64,000 bases of DNA from Mya arenaria (taxonomy: Eukaryota > Mollusca > Bivalvia > Myida > Myidae), in contig NC_069135.1 in NCBI RefSeq assembly GCF_026914265.1, forward strand, positions 32,842,756 to 32,906,755, in the 5' to 3' direction. Of this stretch, positions 47,401-58,018 are shown piece by piece. A model generated the notes under the pieces. The model was not told the DNA's origin and ran no database searches. It saw only the letters and a program-made list of their open reading frames with translations. A program made the translations under genes and the position numbers. Position 1 is the stretch's first letter; each line of letters begins with the position of its first letter.

Positions 47401-50212
47401 CCAATATCGAACTTGACCTGTATCTTCTGATGTTACACCTGTGTACCAAAAAATGTTCAAATCTGTCAAGCCTTTCATGAGTTATCGTCCGGAAACCATT
47501 TTTCTATTTTAGTAACAGTGACCTTGACCCCACCAGCCCCAATATCGAACTTGATCTGTATCTTCTGATGTTACACCTGTGTACCAAAAATTGTTCAAAT
47601 CCGTTTAGTCTTTCAAGAGTTATCGTCCAGAAACCGTTTTTCTTTTTTTAGTAACAGTGACCTTGACCTTGGCCCCACCTGCCCCAATATCGAACTTTAC
47701 CTGTATCTTCTGATGTTACACCTGTGTACCAAAAATTTTTCAAATCTGTCAAGCCTTTCATGTGTTATCGTCCGGAAACCGTTTTTCTATTTTTAGTAAC
47801 AGTGACCTTGACCTTGGCCCCACCGGCCCCAATATCGAACTTACGGAAACCGTTTTTCTATTTTTAGTAACAGTGACCTTGACCTTAGCCCCACCAGCCC
47901 CAATATCAAACTTGACCTGTATCTTCTGATGTTACACCTGTGTACCAAAACAATTTCAAATCTGTCAAGCCTTTCATGAGTTATCGTCCGGAAACCATGA
48001 AAACCGACAGACCGACCGACCGACCGACCGACCGACAGACCGACCGACCGACAGACAGACCGACCGACCGACCGACCGACAAGCTCACTCCTATATACCC
48101 CCTCAAACTTCGTTTGTGAGGGTATAATAAAATTTTGAATTTATGCCCAATTGAGAGGTTTTAATCACATTACATTACATGATGTGCTCTGACTTGCAGG
48201 TGTTTGAGGCGTACACAGATCCAAATGAGGTTATATCTGACCACCAATGGGAGAAACCTTTGACAGCAGAGGAAAAGGTAGAGTAACCCTTTTGTGTACC
48301 ACTATATTTAACATTCCAAAGAAGTCCGGGCTCTCTTTGACAAATGTTCTTAAAAAAGATGTGACTGTGTCTTATTTCAAGTTTATCCTACCAGCACAAC
48401 ACTGTATAATTTTGAACTGCTGTACTATGGTCAAACAAACACCTTAATTTACAAATAATCTCAATTGTTTACTTAAAACCAACCAGTTGTTGAAATAAGG
48501 TGATTCATAAAAGCATGAATAGATAAACAAGAAAAAAACATTTCTTGAAAGTGTTTTTTCCAAAGCTCACTGCAAATAAAGATCTGATAGAAGTGCAACT
48601 GTGTCTTTTTCCATATGTACATCAACATGCTTAACATGGTTGAGGCCTAAAAAAAATGCATTTGTTTCAGGTTTTAAAACCCCACCTACGAAATAGGCGC
48701 CGACCCTACCATTTTTATAGTCAGTTAGTAAAAAATTGAAATGTTTAAGAGCGTGTTTTAATATGTAGTCTTAAACCTTTTAAGCTTGATACAGAAGATT
48801 ACTTTTACACAATTCTCCAATGAAAACAATAATGTTCTTACATAAAGACTAATTAAAATAAGAAAAAAAAGCCTACCTACACTCCCTGTTTTTGAAAAGG
48901 ATGAAACCCTGACCAAACTTTTTTTTTTTGCCTCATTTTTTACTGATTTTCTTTAAAGGCCAAAAAGAAACGGGAAAGAGAAGAAGCAATGCGGGTGTTA
49001 ACAGAGCTGAAATCTGTGATCTCCGTGAGGGCAGTGGAAGTGAACAAGAGAGAGCAAGCAGCACTGAAGAAGATGTATCCGCAATACCAGGACGACTCAG
49101 AGACTGCACAGTCTAAGGAAGAGAGAAATGGTATGAAGGAAGGAATGGTGGACAACTTGGGACATGCAACTGATGGTGGATATAAAAGTTTAATGGGGAG
49201 CAAAGATGTTTGTATTGATGGTCATGGTAAAACTGACCACACAGACAATGACACCAATGGTGGTCAATATACTAAAAAGGAAATCAAAAATGGTTGTACT
49301 GATAAAAGTGGTAAAACTGACAACAAAGTCAATGACTCTGATGACAGTGGTAAAATAGTTTCACAAGATAGGAAAGGTTGGAGTGTTGAAAGTATTGATA
49401 AACATGAACAGAAAAATATTGATGGTGATAAATGTTTTCAAGAAACAAGAGGAACAGAAGTTGCTGAATCAGAACCTGAGGGCATCAATAAATATGATGA
49501 TAATGTTGACCAGAAACGTTTTGACATTTTTGATAAAGATAGGACTGAAGGAACACCAGCTAATGATATGTCTGCAAAAACTGAAATTTGTTTTAAAGAT
49601 GAAAAAATAAAAGATGACTTGAAGGTCAAATTTCATTCAGAAAACCAGGATCTAGAAGATATAAGAACTAAAAGAGATGTTAATTCTTATGTGTCCAGAG
49701 CTGGTGTTAGAAGAATAAGGAAGAGTAACATGCTTGAAATGTGTGAAATGTGTGATTCAGACTCTGACACAGAGGCAAACAAAGATATAGATTACTATTA
49801 TAATGATTCAGATGAAGAAATTGAAGATTCAGGAAGAAGAATAGGACTTCCTTTAATGGATTTAATTGGTAATAGAAAGGATAAAGAAGTTGAACCTGAA
49901 GAGTTTGGTAATGAAAGTGACAGTGAAAGTGCAGATTTAGATGAATTTAGGACTGATGTTAGAATGCCAATGTTAACACTTGAAGATAGGTTAGGTAAGC
50001 TAGCAGGTGGGAACTATGGTTTTTCATCAGATGTAGCCTCGGCTGTGGCTGCAAGGTCAAGAGATTTGATTGGTTTAACCGAGGAAACATTTGGAGGTGA
50101 AGTGTATGGGGAGTTGTCAGAAGATGAGGCAAGTGTTGGTGATGGAGGTTCTGATAAAGATGTGGGTATAGATGCTGATGGGTTTCATGAAAAGGATGAA
50201 CAAGGGAAATAA
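38419..50212 (+). CDS. VEZT: Vezatin (adherens-junction transmembrane protein)
   Basis: Thirteen in-phase exons encode 961 residues: 38419-38454, 39339-39458, 39902-39970, 40622-40767, 41367-41669, 42641-42799, 43282-43426, 44299-44383, 44781-44985, 45285-45466, 46203-46306, 48200-48277 and 48959-50212. Landmarks shared with human vezatin are EDVIFE..SPLY at the N-terminus, hydrophobic segments within about 132-180, CKKCLRLIQETELVARGFTL, a YPL..L.D..SY block, CWEEAL, KKKREREEAMRVLTELKSV, MCEMCDSDSDTEA and ASAVAARS..EETFG near the C-terminus. Known role: a junctional membrane protein that links myosin VIIA to the cadherin-catenin complex. It is longer than the human protein (about 780 residues) because the last exon encodes an acidic, Asp/Lys/Gly-rich, probably disordered insert (about 590-790). 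Introns carry several bivalve repeats. Confidence 0.95.
38565..39060. repeat. Dispersed repeat in vezatin intron 1
   Basis: Contains TTATGGCCCCTTCGAAAAAGTAG, a CCGTCGGTCCG run and decayed AGGTCAAAGGTTA modules, in the same style as 7320-9560. Confidence 0.55.
40790..41170. repeat. Dispersed repeat in vezatin intron 4
   Basis: Has CTGTCCATCCAGACTGAATC, GGGCTGTATCTTAACCATGC and GACTCAGGTCAGAACCTC blocks. It is a decayed bivalve-style repeat with no coding. Confidence 0.45.
41697..42143. mobile_element. hAT-like MITE (447 bp)
   Basis: The ends are CAGGGCTTTTTCTATAG and, in reverse complement, CAGGGCTTTTTCTGCCC. The interior has TTTCCCAATTTT modules at both sides. Flanks ACTTTCTTC and ACTTTTTCA suggest a mutated 8-bp target duplication. 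It lies in vezatin intron 5. A related single end (CAGGGCTTTTCTTGGTCATT) lies at about 43563. Confidence 0.7.
43783..43972 (-). CDS. Possible antisense terminal exon inside vezatin intron 7 (unrecognised)
   Basis: On the minus strand a long polypyrimidine tract and AG (43973-43974) precede an open stretch of about 62 codons ending in TAG. The stretch includes YAISRDQTEFDLVICFLKLL, FATSVGGCVKRFVKVF and EGWAMEMA. An AATAAA follows about 40 bp after the stop. It reads like real protein and has the layout of a 3'-terminal exon, yet no partner exon was found upstream on this strand. It may be a nested gene, a captured exon or a fossil. The product is unknown. Confidence 0.35.
45640..45915. repeat. 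Dispersed repeat in vezatin intron 10
   Basis: Contains ATTTATGCGCCACTGGGGGG, TCGTCCGTTCCTCTGTCCATCC and ATGAAACATTAGGGTAATG blocks; bivalve style, no coding. Confidence 0.5.
46775..48130. repeat. Bivalve-type tandem-module element with (GACC)n
   Basis: Starts AACTAGAGCTGTCACAGGAG. It continues as about six modules near 125-140 bp, each with CCGGAAACCATTTTTCTATT, AGTAACAGTGACCTTGACC and CTGATGTTACACCTGTGTACC. It ends with a GACCGACC microsatellite (48007-48080) and CTATATACCCCCTCAAACTTCG. Modules alternate subtly between two types. It lies in vezatin intron 11. Confidence 0.8.
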
Positions 50213-51309
50213 TGACAATATAAGAATGTTGGCATAATAATAGGGATTGGTATTTTTAAATTTCAATCTGTACTTAAGTGTTAATTTTATTTTCTTATTG
50301 GTTCCATATTTTTAAATTTAAACGAATTTGTTGAAGGATGTAGACGACAATTAAGAAATATTTATTACTTTTACCATATACTTTTTGTTTAATTAATTAT
50401 TTTGTGTTATAGAATATAACTAGTAGCATACATGTATGATGTACATGTAAAACAAAACTTGGTGCATTCAAGTATCGAAGGGAAAATAAAATTGATAAAA
50501 AAGAATCTGTATTTTTGAATTGGTATTAAAATGTGTGTCACATCACAGGAATTTTGGCAGGAGTCAATTTTCATCTGAAATTTCCGGGATATTGATTGGA
50601 GGAAACCTGGCGGGTGTTTGAAAGTCATTAACAATTTTGTGTTAAAGTTGTTGTTTTTGTGTCATAAATACAACATATGTTAACCAATCAGTAAGCTCAG
50701 TCAGAATATGGCTCAACATAAGACCAATGTGAATATGGGTCATCTCCGGTCAAAATCTAGGTCAAATCCTGATGAATTCAACAGTGTATATCCAATCCTC
50801 ATGATACTCTGTCAGAATATTTTGCTGCATGATATTTAGGAACAGTGTTAATATAGGTAATCTCAGATTAAAAAATGGACTGGCGTGTATATGGGTAAGC
50901 AGCATTTTCTTTTCCTCTTTAACATACATCTGCCTGCATAATCTCATTAGCTAGAATAAAAAAAAATCAGGCTTCAATGCAGATTGTGCATAAACACCCT
51001 ATATGACAATTAAAGACAACAATAATTGGTTTTGTCAGCCAATGCTTTCAACCTTGAGCCCAAAAGAATGTGATGTACCCTAGTTATCAAGATATCTCAA
51101 TTTTAAAAGTTCATTGTAAAATGAAATAACCAGAAGTGTAATATCAAATTCAAGCTTTATAATATTTTCCAAACAAAACATATATCAACAAGTAATTAAC
51201 ATGTAATTAACTCAACAAAATAATATGAAACAATTTGCAAGTAATAATGAATACATTTTTTTATGAGACAAACAAGAGAATAATGTGAACATGTATCATT
51301 AAGGATATA

Positions 51310-51343
<34 letters not shown>

Positions 51344-51355
51344 AATGTTGTTCTT
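50213..51355. other. Vezatin 3' UTR and convergent intergenic region
   Basis: AATAAA at 50485-50490 is the probable vezatin poly(A) signal. The rest is AT-rich with no gene seen. An (ATT)n microsatellite lies at 51310-51342. Confidence 0.6.
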
Positions 51356-51692
51356 TTAAAGTTGCAATATTACTCACAAATAGGATTTACCTCAATTAAT
51401 TAAAATGTTTTAATATACCAAAAAGGATCAATAAATGTCACAATCAATGGTCTATATAAAAACACGGTATTTCTACCTTATGAGACGATAGTAGATTGCA
51501 GTAAATCTTAGCACTCACCAATCATTTATATTTTTTGTATATTCAGCTATTAAATACACGTTACAATCTTGTTATCAGAAATTAATATTTTCCATAAATT
51601 TGTTATTTAGGAAAAGTTGAAGGTTCATCACTAAGAATTTATGTTTGTTATACATGTGTATGTATTGATTTGGAATAAGAGTGTCACTTTAA
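51356..51692. mobile_element. TTAA-type MITE, family B, copy 2
   Basis: The ends are TTAAAGTTGCAATATTACTC and AAGAGTGTCACTTTAA. It aligns throughout with 19920-20341, lacking that copy's internal triplication. It lies 19 bp from the claudin-like stop codon, so it is probably in that gene's 3' UTR. Confidence 0.75.
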
Positions 51693-51710
51693 GGTTCTGT
51701 TTGCTCAAAA

Positions 51711-54700
51711 TCAGTTGTCAGCCTGATATTTGACGGAGAAGGCAAACAAGATGTAGCCAGCTGAAACCCAAGCTGCAAGCCAACCAATGATAACGAGGGA
51801 GACGCACACATCCACATCATAATCAGACATCTTTGTCCGCGCCACGAACACCACCATTGTCAGCATGAGGAATACCCCTGGAAAAAGAAGCTGGGCGTTT
51901 TGACATGTGTATTGATATGCAAAATAGTCAGGGATTTAGAAAAAAAACTAGTATGTATATTATCTAAATACATCTTAAGGAACTTAATGTGCCAAACCCA
52001 GGCTGATTCTCTTTAGAAATCTAAAGCGTAACAGGCTTAAGTATATTATTTCCTTCAGTTAGATTACCGGTACCTACTAAAATAGTTAGTCATGATAATC
52101 TTAAAAATGGTTTCCTTTAGTTGTCTCAAATGTTTTAAAGGGAGAAAATACCACAGTTTAAATAAGAGTGCTTAGTTAGATCCTGTAACAAGGGACTTAA
52201 GATCATTCGAGAAACTTGAGCCAGCCATTATAGATTCATCAAACAAAAATATTCCCACAATAACAGACTACATGGGTATTCAAGACTATCCAATTTAAAG
52301 CAGTAATCCATACAGTGAAGATCATACGCAAAAGACTCACAATTCAGATTCATTCTGACAAAGAAAGTACAGATATACAACCCCGTCTTATCAATAAATG
52401 TATTATAGGATCACTCTTTTTTCATCAGTAACCGTCAAATTATATTTATTTCAAAACAATTACGAACAATTACGAAAAAATGGAAAAGTTGACACAAAGC
52501 TTGTTTAAATTTGCAAGTAACTAACGTTTCCATTGAATTTAAGACGCCAGCAGATTAAAATTGTATCAAAATGCAGTTCTTGATCTACTGTAATGATATG
52601 TTGCTGTACATCCATTCATGAGATGGCCCTAAAGTGTAGAAGTGAAGGAATGTTACTGAAGAGAGAAAAAGGTTGGAGAAAATATGTCATTTAACCTGAA
52701 GCAGTTCCGAGGCCAGCACAAATGAAGTGGATGCGGTTGTTGGTCTTGAACGGAAACGTAGCAAGGACAGCCATTACAAGGGCAGCAATCCCGAGAACGA
52801 GGCCTATAAACGCCAGGGCTCGTGTGGCGTTCATTGCTGTTTCATCACTTCCAGCTGGAAAAAGGTCAAACTTTTCATTGAAACAATTCAAATATTATCA
52901 ATAAATGTTATTAAGTTTAACTACAGGCTCTCCAGCAATACATCTGAAAATAAAACTAGGAGAAAACTAGGATTTTTACATATAAGTGTCAGCTGGCTGT
53001 AAATTGCTTCTGTTTGGCATCACTTCAGCATAGGCAAACCTTGAATAACCAGGGATGAAGGTCAAACTATGAATCAGTGACATGAAATCACTACTGCCAG
53101 TAGCATTTCAAATCAGCTGAACATCTCTACATTGTTTTCTGCAAGAAAAATCTTCAAAACACAATGAAAACAGAAATTGAAACTTTCAGACATAATGCTG
53201 CAATTGAACTAGAACTCCGTGAGTCGGATGTGTCGCCTGACGAATTATTTACTGTCGACATTATAGCTGTTAGATTGGCATTTTATTCATTTATAGACAA
53301 TGATGTTGCCATTTAACTTTCAAGTGTAGGTGGCATTTGATAGTTTACAAGATATGCCACGGACAAAACCTAAGCAAGAAAATTAACAAAGGGCAATAAC
53401 TCTAAAAATATGGCAGCAAGAGTTACGGTTCTTGTGCACTGCACTTGCCCTCAATGAGATCTATCTAGCTATGAAGTTTCAAGTTGATACCTCTTATATT
53501 CTTCAAGATATGCTCCGGACAAAACTTTAAGCATGAAAATTAACAAAGGGCAATAACTCTAAACATATAGATGCAAGAGTTACGGTTATTGTGCACTGCA
53601 CTTGCCCTCCATGAGATCTATCTACATATGAAGTTTCAAGTTGATACCACTAATAGTTTACGAGATATGCCCCGGACAAGTGAAAACAGGATGTGGACGC
53701 CAACAAAGGGCAATAACTCTAAAAATATGGCAGCAAGAGTAACGGTTCTTGTGCACTGCACTTGCCCTCAATGAGATTTATCTAGCTATGAAGTTTCAAG
53801 TTGATACCTCTTATATTCTTCAAGATATGCCCCTGACAAAACTTTAAGCATGAAAATTAACAAAGGGCAATAACTTTAAAACTAAGAAAGCAAGAGTTAC
53901 GGTTATTGTGCACTGCACTTGCCCTCCATGAGATCTATCTACATATGAAGTTTCAAGTTGATACCACTAATAGTTTAGGAGATATACCCCGGACACGCGA
54001 AAATGGGATGCGGACGCCGACGCCGACAAAAGTAACCCCTATATGTCGTCTTTTTAGGCTACACAAAAACTAGGAATACTAGGAGCATTTTAGAAAAACT
54101 AGGAAAAACTAGGACCACTTCCAAAAAACTAGTAAAAACGTGGATTGGCTAGAGAGCCTGTAACTACAATAGAATTTGTAAAAGTTTCATTCACATAGTT
54201 ATTAAGGTAGAACAGTTCAATACAGAGCTATACTGACATATTTTATGTGTTAAAAAGCAAAATCAAAAATGAATTCAATAAATAATGCCAATAAATTCCT
54301 ACCTATTTCACCATATGTGCCACATGAGTCTGTATAAGTCGTCTCAGGGCTGAAGTTTATACAGTAGGTCCAGAGCCCTTGGTTGGTGATTGTTACTAGA
54401 TCCCCCAAGGTCACCTCCGACCTCTCCCAGTATGGCAGACCTATTGCTAGGGTTGTCCTGGACATAAAAAGGCTTGACTATATGTGCTCGCTTGATAATA
54501 ATGCAATAGAAACTGCAGAGACAAGCTGAATAGTCAACAATTAAGATCAAGATTCTATTAAGAGGCACAGGGTTAAGTAATATTCCAAGCATTATGTGAA
54601 TCTGCACATGTGAACATGAAGAGGTTATATTTTCTTTGCCTCAACATTTATGCTGAATAAATCCCAAACAGAGTCATACTGTTTTGAATATAGTGCCATG

Positions 54701-54904
54701 ATGGATGTCATGAAAGAGTTAACATATAATTAGAACTTAAGCAATGGTAGGGATTATGCCATAGTGCTCGTAATTGAGTTTTTCATGATAAAACATTGTT
54801 TATGTCCAAAACATAACATATACTTACAAGGCAATGGCACATGCCATCATGCCGATGGACGCGTACCCCAGTAAGTTGATACTAAACGGATATGACTTGA
54901 ACAT
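51711..54904 (-). CDS. Claudin/PMP22-superfamily tetraspan membrane protein
   Basis: Four in-phase exons (54828-54904, 54303-54457, 52696-52854 and 51711-51877) encode 185 residues. Four hydrophobic segments are seen. The first spans the exon 1-2 join (INLLGYASIGMMACAIAL). The first extracellular loop has the claudin signature: W then GLW..C..C (PYW..NQGLWTYC..DSCG). TM2 is AFIGLVLGIAALVMAVLATF, TM3 follows RIHFICAGLG, and TM4 is VSLVIIGWLAAWVSAGYILF. The length suits the family. Likely role: a junctional or epithelial membrane protein; the exact orthologue is not identified. There is no obvious C-terminal PDZ ligand. Intron 2 carries a 1.24-kb transposable element. Its start codon is the first in frame, followed by a good donor. 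Confidence 0.87.
52924..54160. mobile_element. TIR element with 6-bp target duplication carrying tandem modules (1.24 kb)
   Basis: The ends are CAGGCTCTCCAGC and GCTAGAGAGCCTG (near-perfect inverted repeat). TAACTA sits directly outside both ends (52918-52923 and 54161-54166). Just inside each end are repeated AAAACTAGG motifs. The centre (53340-54055) is about four roughly 155-bp modules of a bivalve-type repeat (AACAAAGGGCAATAACTCT; GTGCACTGCACTTGCCCTC) ending in GGACGCCGACGCCGAC. It has no transposase. Confidence 0.7.
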
Positions 54905-57900
54905 GGTGTATATCAGTCGGGTTATTCCAAAGTCTTAATGTGCACACTTAACAAGTACCTAACGGAAGCAAATGTCTGTATTTATCCCATAGAAGTCTGT
55001 CAGAAGAGTTTGCATATCTAAAATTTATCTGTGAACTGGAGCCAATGTAAGTGTTGTATCACTAGTACCATATCAGTACTGTTTCCCACTTTTCTATCAT
55101 TTTCACTGACTGATTACAATATATTCCAACAGGCAACACATGTCACACATCAAATTATTCCTTTTTAAAACTGCCAATTATTTGAAATTATTTATTACAA
55201 CTTAAAACTTGCTATGTCCACTCCATGGTAATAAATTTTAATGTACATGTACATCAATTCAATACAAGATCTTCATAAATTGGCATTGAATATTTTCACT
55301 GGTCATGGAATGGCGACTTCATTTAACAAAGGTAATCAAGCCAGAAATGAGAAGTATTCAAATAATATAGAAGACTATCAAATTACACTGTCTTTGTTTT
55401 CACCATATAAATATTGCTGTTTAATGCTTCCATTTGACACAATTTGAAATAAATACTGATTTTAATGATGTTCTGTTAGAAAACGCACATCTATATTAAT
55501 TTTTTTAATTTATAAAATGGAAAGACACAGGTTTTTATAATTTATTTTTTGTAATTGTCATCACAGTCAAAGTTTATACATGCATATTGCATTAAATAAA
55601 CATTAATTTTCTCCCTTCAAGAAAATTGTTAAATACATTGTTTGCATTTTATTTCAAATAAATAGGATCCAACATTCATTGACATTTCATAACAGTATGA
55701 AACGAGTTTGGGAAAAGTTATTAAGCAAGGTTTTGGCAACTTTTCATAAGCATATGAACTAAATGGCAATGAATGCAAGATTCTTATTATCCGATGACAC
55801 ATTTTTTGCCAAAAATGAAGATTTTATTCACTTTGAGTAAAATGTTGACATTGAATGCGTCAAAGTCAATTTACCGGTAGTAGAAAACTATTGTAATACA
55901 AGAAAATATGTAATGATTGTATTACACTGGAAACAAGCCATGCCATGTGATAAAAGTAGATCCCAAAAATAATAATTGTACAATAAAACACTTAAAATTT
56001 CCAACAAAACTATACTAGCAGAATAAAGGAGCAATGTCTGCCAATATACTTAATACTAGTAATAGTACTATAACAATCCTTTTAGCATATTTTAATAACC
56101 CATTTTTTCCATTTTCCCAAGAACTATTTCATATTGAATACAAATTCTATCAACCGTGACAAAATTCAATGACAAATATTTAGAAATCAACCAGGAGCAT
56201 AAAAAAGTTCCATAACCACAAATTGGTGCCATTATGAAGGTCAAACCTAATAGCCAGTGGACTGTTTTAGATTTTAAAGGATCTTAATAATAATAAATCT
56301 TGATGTCATCACAACACAAATGGCAACACATTGATTTTTTTCCCTCAACTCAAAGTTAATTCTTAGAAATGGCTCAAGTTCAATTAACACATATACAGTC
56401 GAACCCCGTTAGCTCGAACTCCAAGGGACCGGCGAAAGTACTTTGAATGTCGGAAAATTCGAGCCAAGCGGGATTGTTTACCTTCAGTTTAAAGAAATCA
56501 GTCCTCTAAATCAAGTTTGAGCCTACGAGGAATTCGAGCCAAGCGAGTTCGAGCCAAAGAGTTTTGAATGAAGGTAGCAAAAAAGCAAAATATAACATAA
56601 ATATTATTATAATTTATGATTCAAATCAACCACAATCTTTATTGAAACAGGCCACTGTCAAAGGAAAAAATGGCTTTTAGTTTTACTTAAAATTTAGTTT
56701 AAATAAGATTAAAAGTCATCCCTGATGATCAACATGCAGCATAGAAAGCTTAATTATATATAGAAGAGGAGAGGTAACTGCGCATTATAAGACATTCATT
56801 TATACAAATCAAAAGTTTGACTACTGGTATTTCATGCAGTTTACATCAATTATGAACCACATCTACTCTTGCATTCCACTATGCACATGTTTATATAGTG
56901 TGCTCTTCCATCAGGAGGAAAAAAAGAATATGCCATTTAATGTTGCTATCACTGGAGATATTTAAGACTCAGTATGACTTCACTTGAACAGTTTCTTCAT
57001 CTTCTAGAACATCATAAAACATATAAATTTAACTCTCCCTCAATTCACTTACATACAAAAACCAGGATAATGATTACAAACAAATGATGTGTAGAAATAG
57101 AAGGCATGCTCTGAGCGATAGGCCAAAAATATGCAGTTATGATTAACATTTAAAGTTTTAAAGATGATCAGGACAAACAGGAAAAAAAAATTCAATCTTG
57201 ATTGATAATTAACACATGAATAATACAAGAACATCATTATGAGCATTTAGATGATTTTAGTACATTGAGTACACTATAATTCTTTAACATTTTTATGTTA
57301 TCATATCAACAATCACAAAAAGGCATTTATAATGTGAAATAATACTTTTTTTTCAATCATACCAGTACATGAAGACTTCACACACCAAATACTGATCACA
57401 ATGTACAATCAAATGTGCATGAACAATGATATTTTTCACCCAAGCATATTTTCATACAACATGGCAATAATTGAAACATGATAATACAATACAACCCTCA
57501 TATACAGTAAGCATTATACAACTATACATCTAACATGTAAACTGTATGTATGTTCCATTGAAATTATATACCACAAATGTAAGTATGAAGATATGCTTAA
57601 CACAACAAATAGTTTATTGACTATTTCAGATTAACATACTGTTATTTTTTAACATTGTACCAATCGGTATTCCGATTACTCTCTAGAATATACATAATAA
57701 ATATCATGGGTATCCCGGATTAATTTTAAGGTATGTTACCATGAAACAAAAACACTACATTATACATGTACTAACGAAAGAAAATAGTTACACTGAATTA
57801 AGTCAAAATAATAAATATCAAAACTGAAATAAATATATGAACTCATCCTTGATATCCAGAGATTCAAGATGTGATCTTCTGCATCGGTCTGCCCACACTG

Positions 57901-58018
57901 ACAGCTTGTAGCACACCTGATCTTGAGTGAACAATCATGGGCGAGTGGAGGATGACATGTCACGGTGTAAAGGATGATTGAAGCACTATATCGAATTAGG
58001 AACACTTTCAAGGTTGTG
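54905..58018. other. Intergenic region and TMEM167B 3' UTR
   Basis: No additional gene is seen. The part nearest 58018 is the TMEM167B 3' UTR; a minus-strand AATAAA (TTTATT at about 57612) is one possible end. 55000-57000 is AT-rich with a truncated pogo-like end at 56396. Confidence 0.5.
56396..56565. mobile_element. Truncated pogo/Tigger-like end
   Basis: TA then CAGTCGAACCCCGTTAGCTC opens the copy. ATTCGAGCCAAGCGGG, ATTCGAGCCAAGCGAG and TTCGAGCCAAAGAG follow. These are typical pogo/Tigger subterminal sequences. No matching right terminus was found, so it is a fragment. Confidence 0.7.

Noticed and set aside
48007-48080. Possible protein-binding or origin-like iteron array (GACC repeats)
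   Set aside because: It is the terminal microsatellite typical of this dispersed bivalve repeat class.
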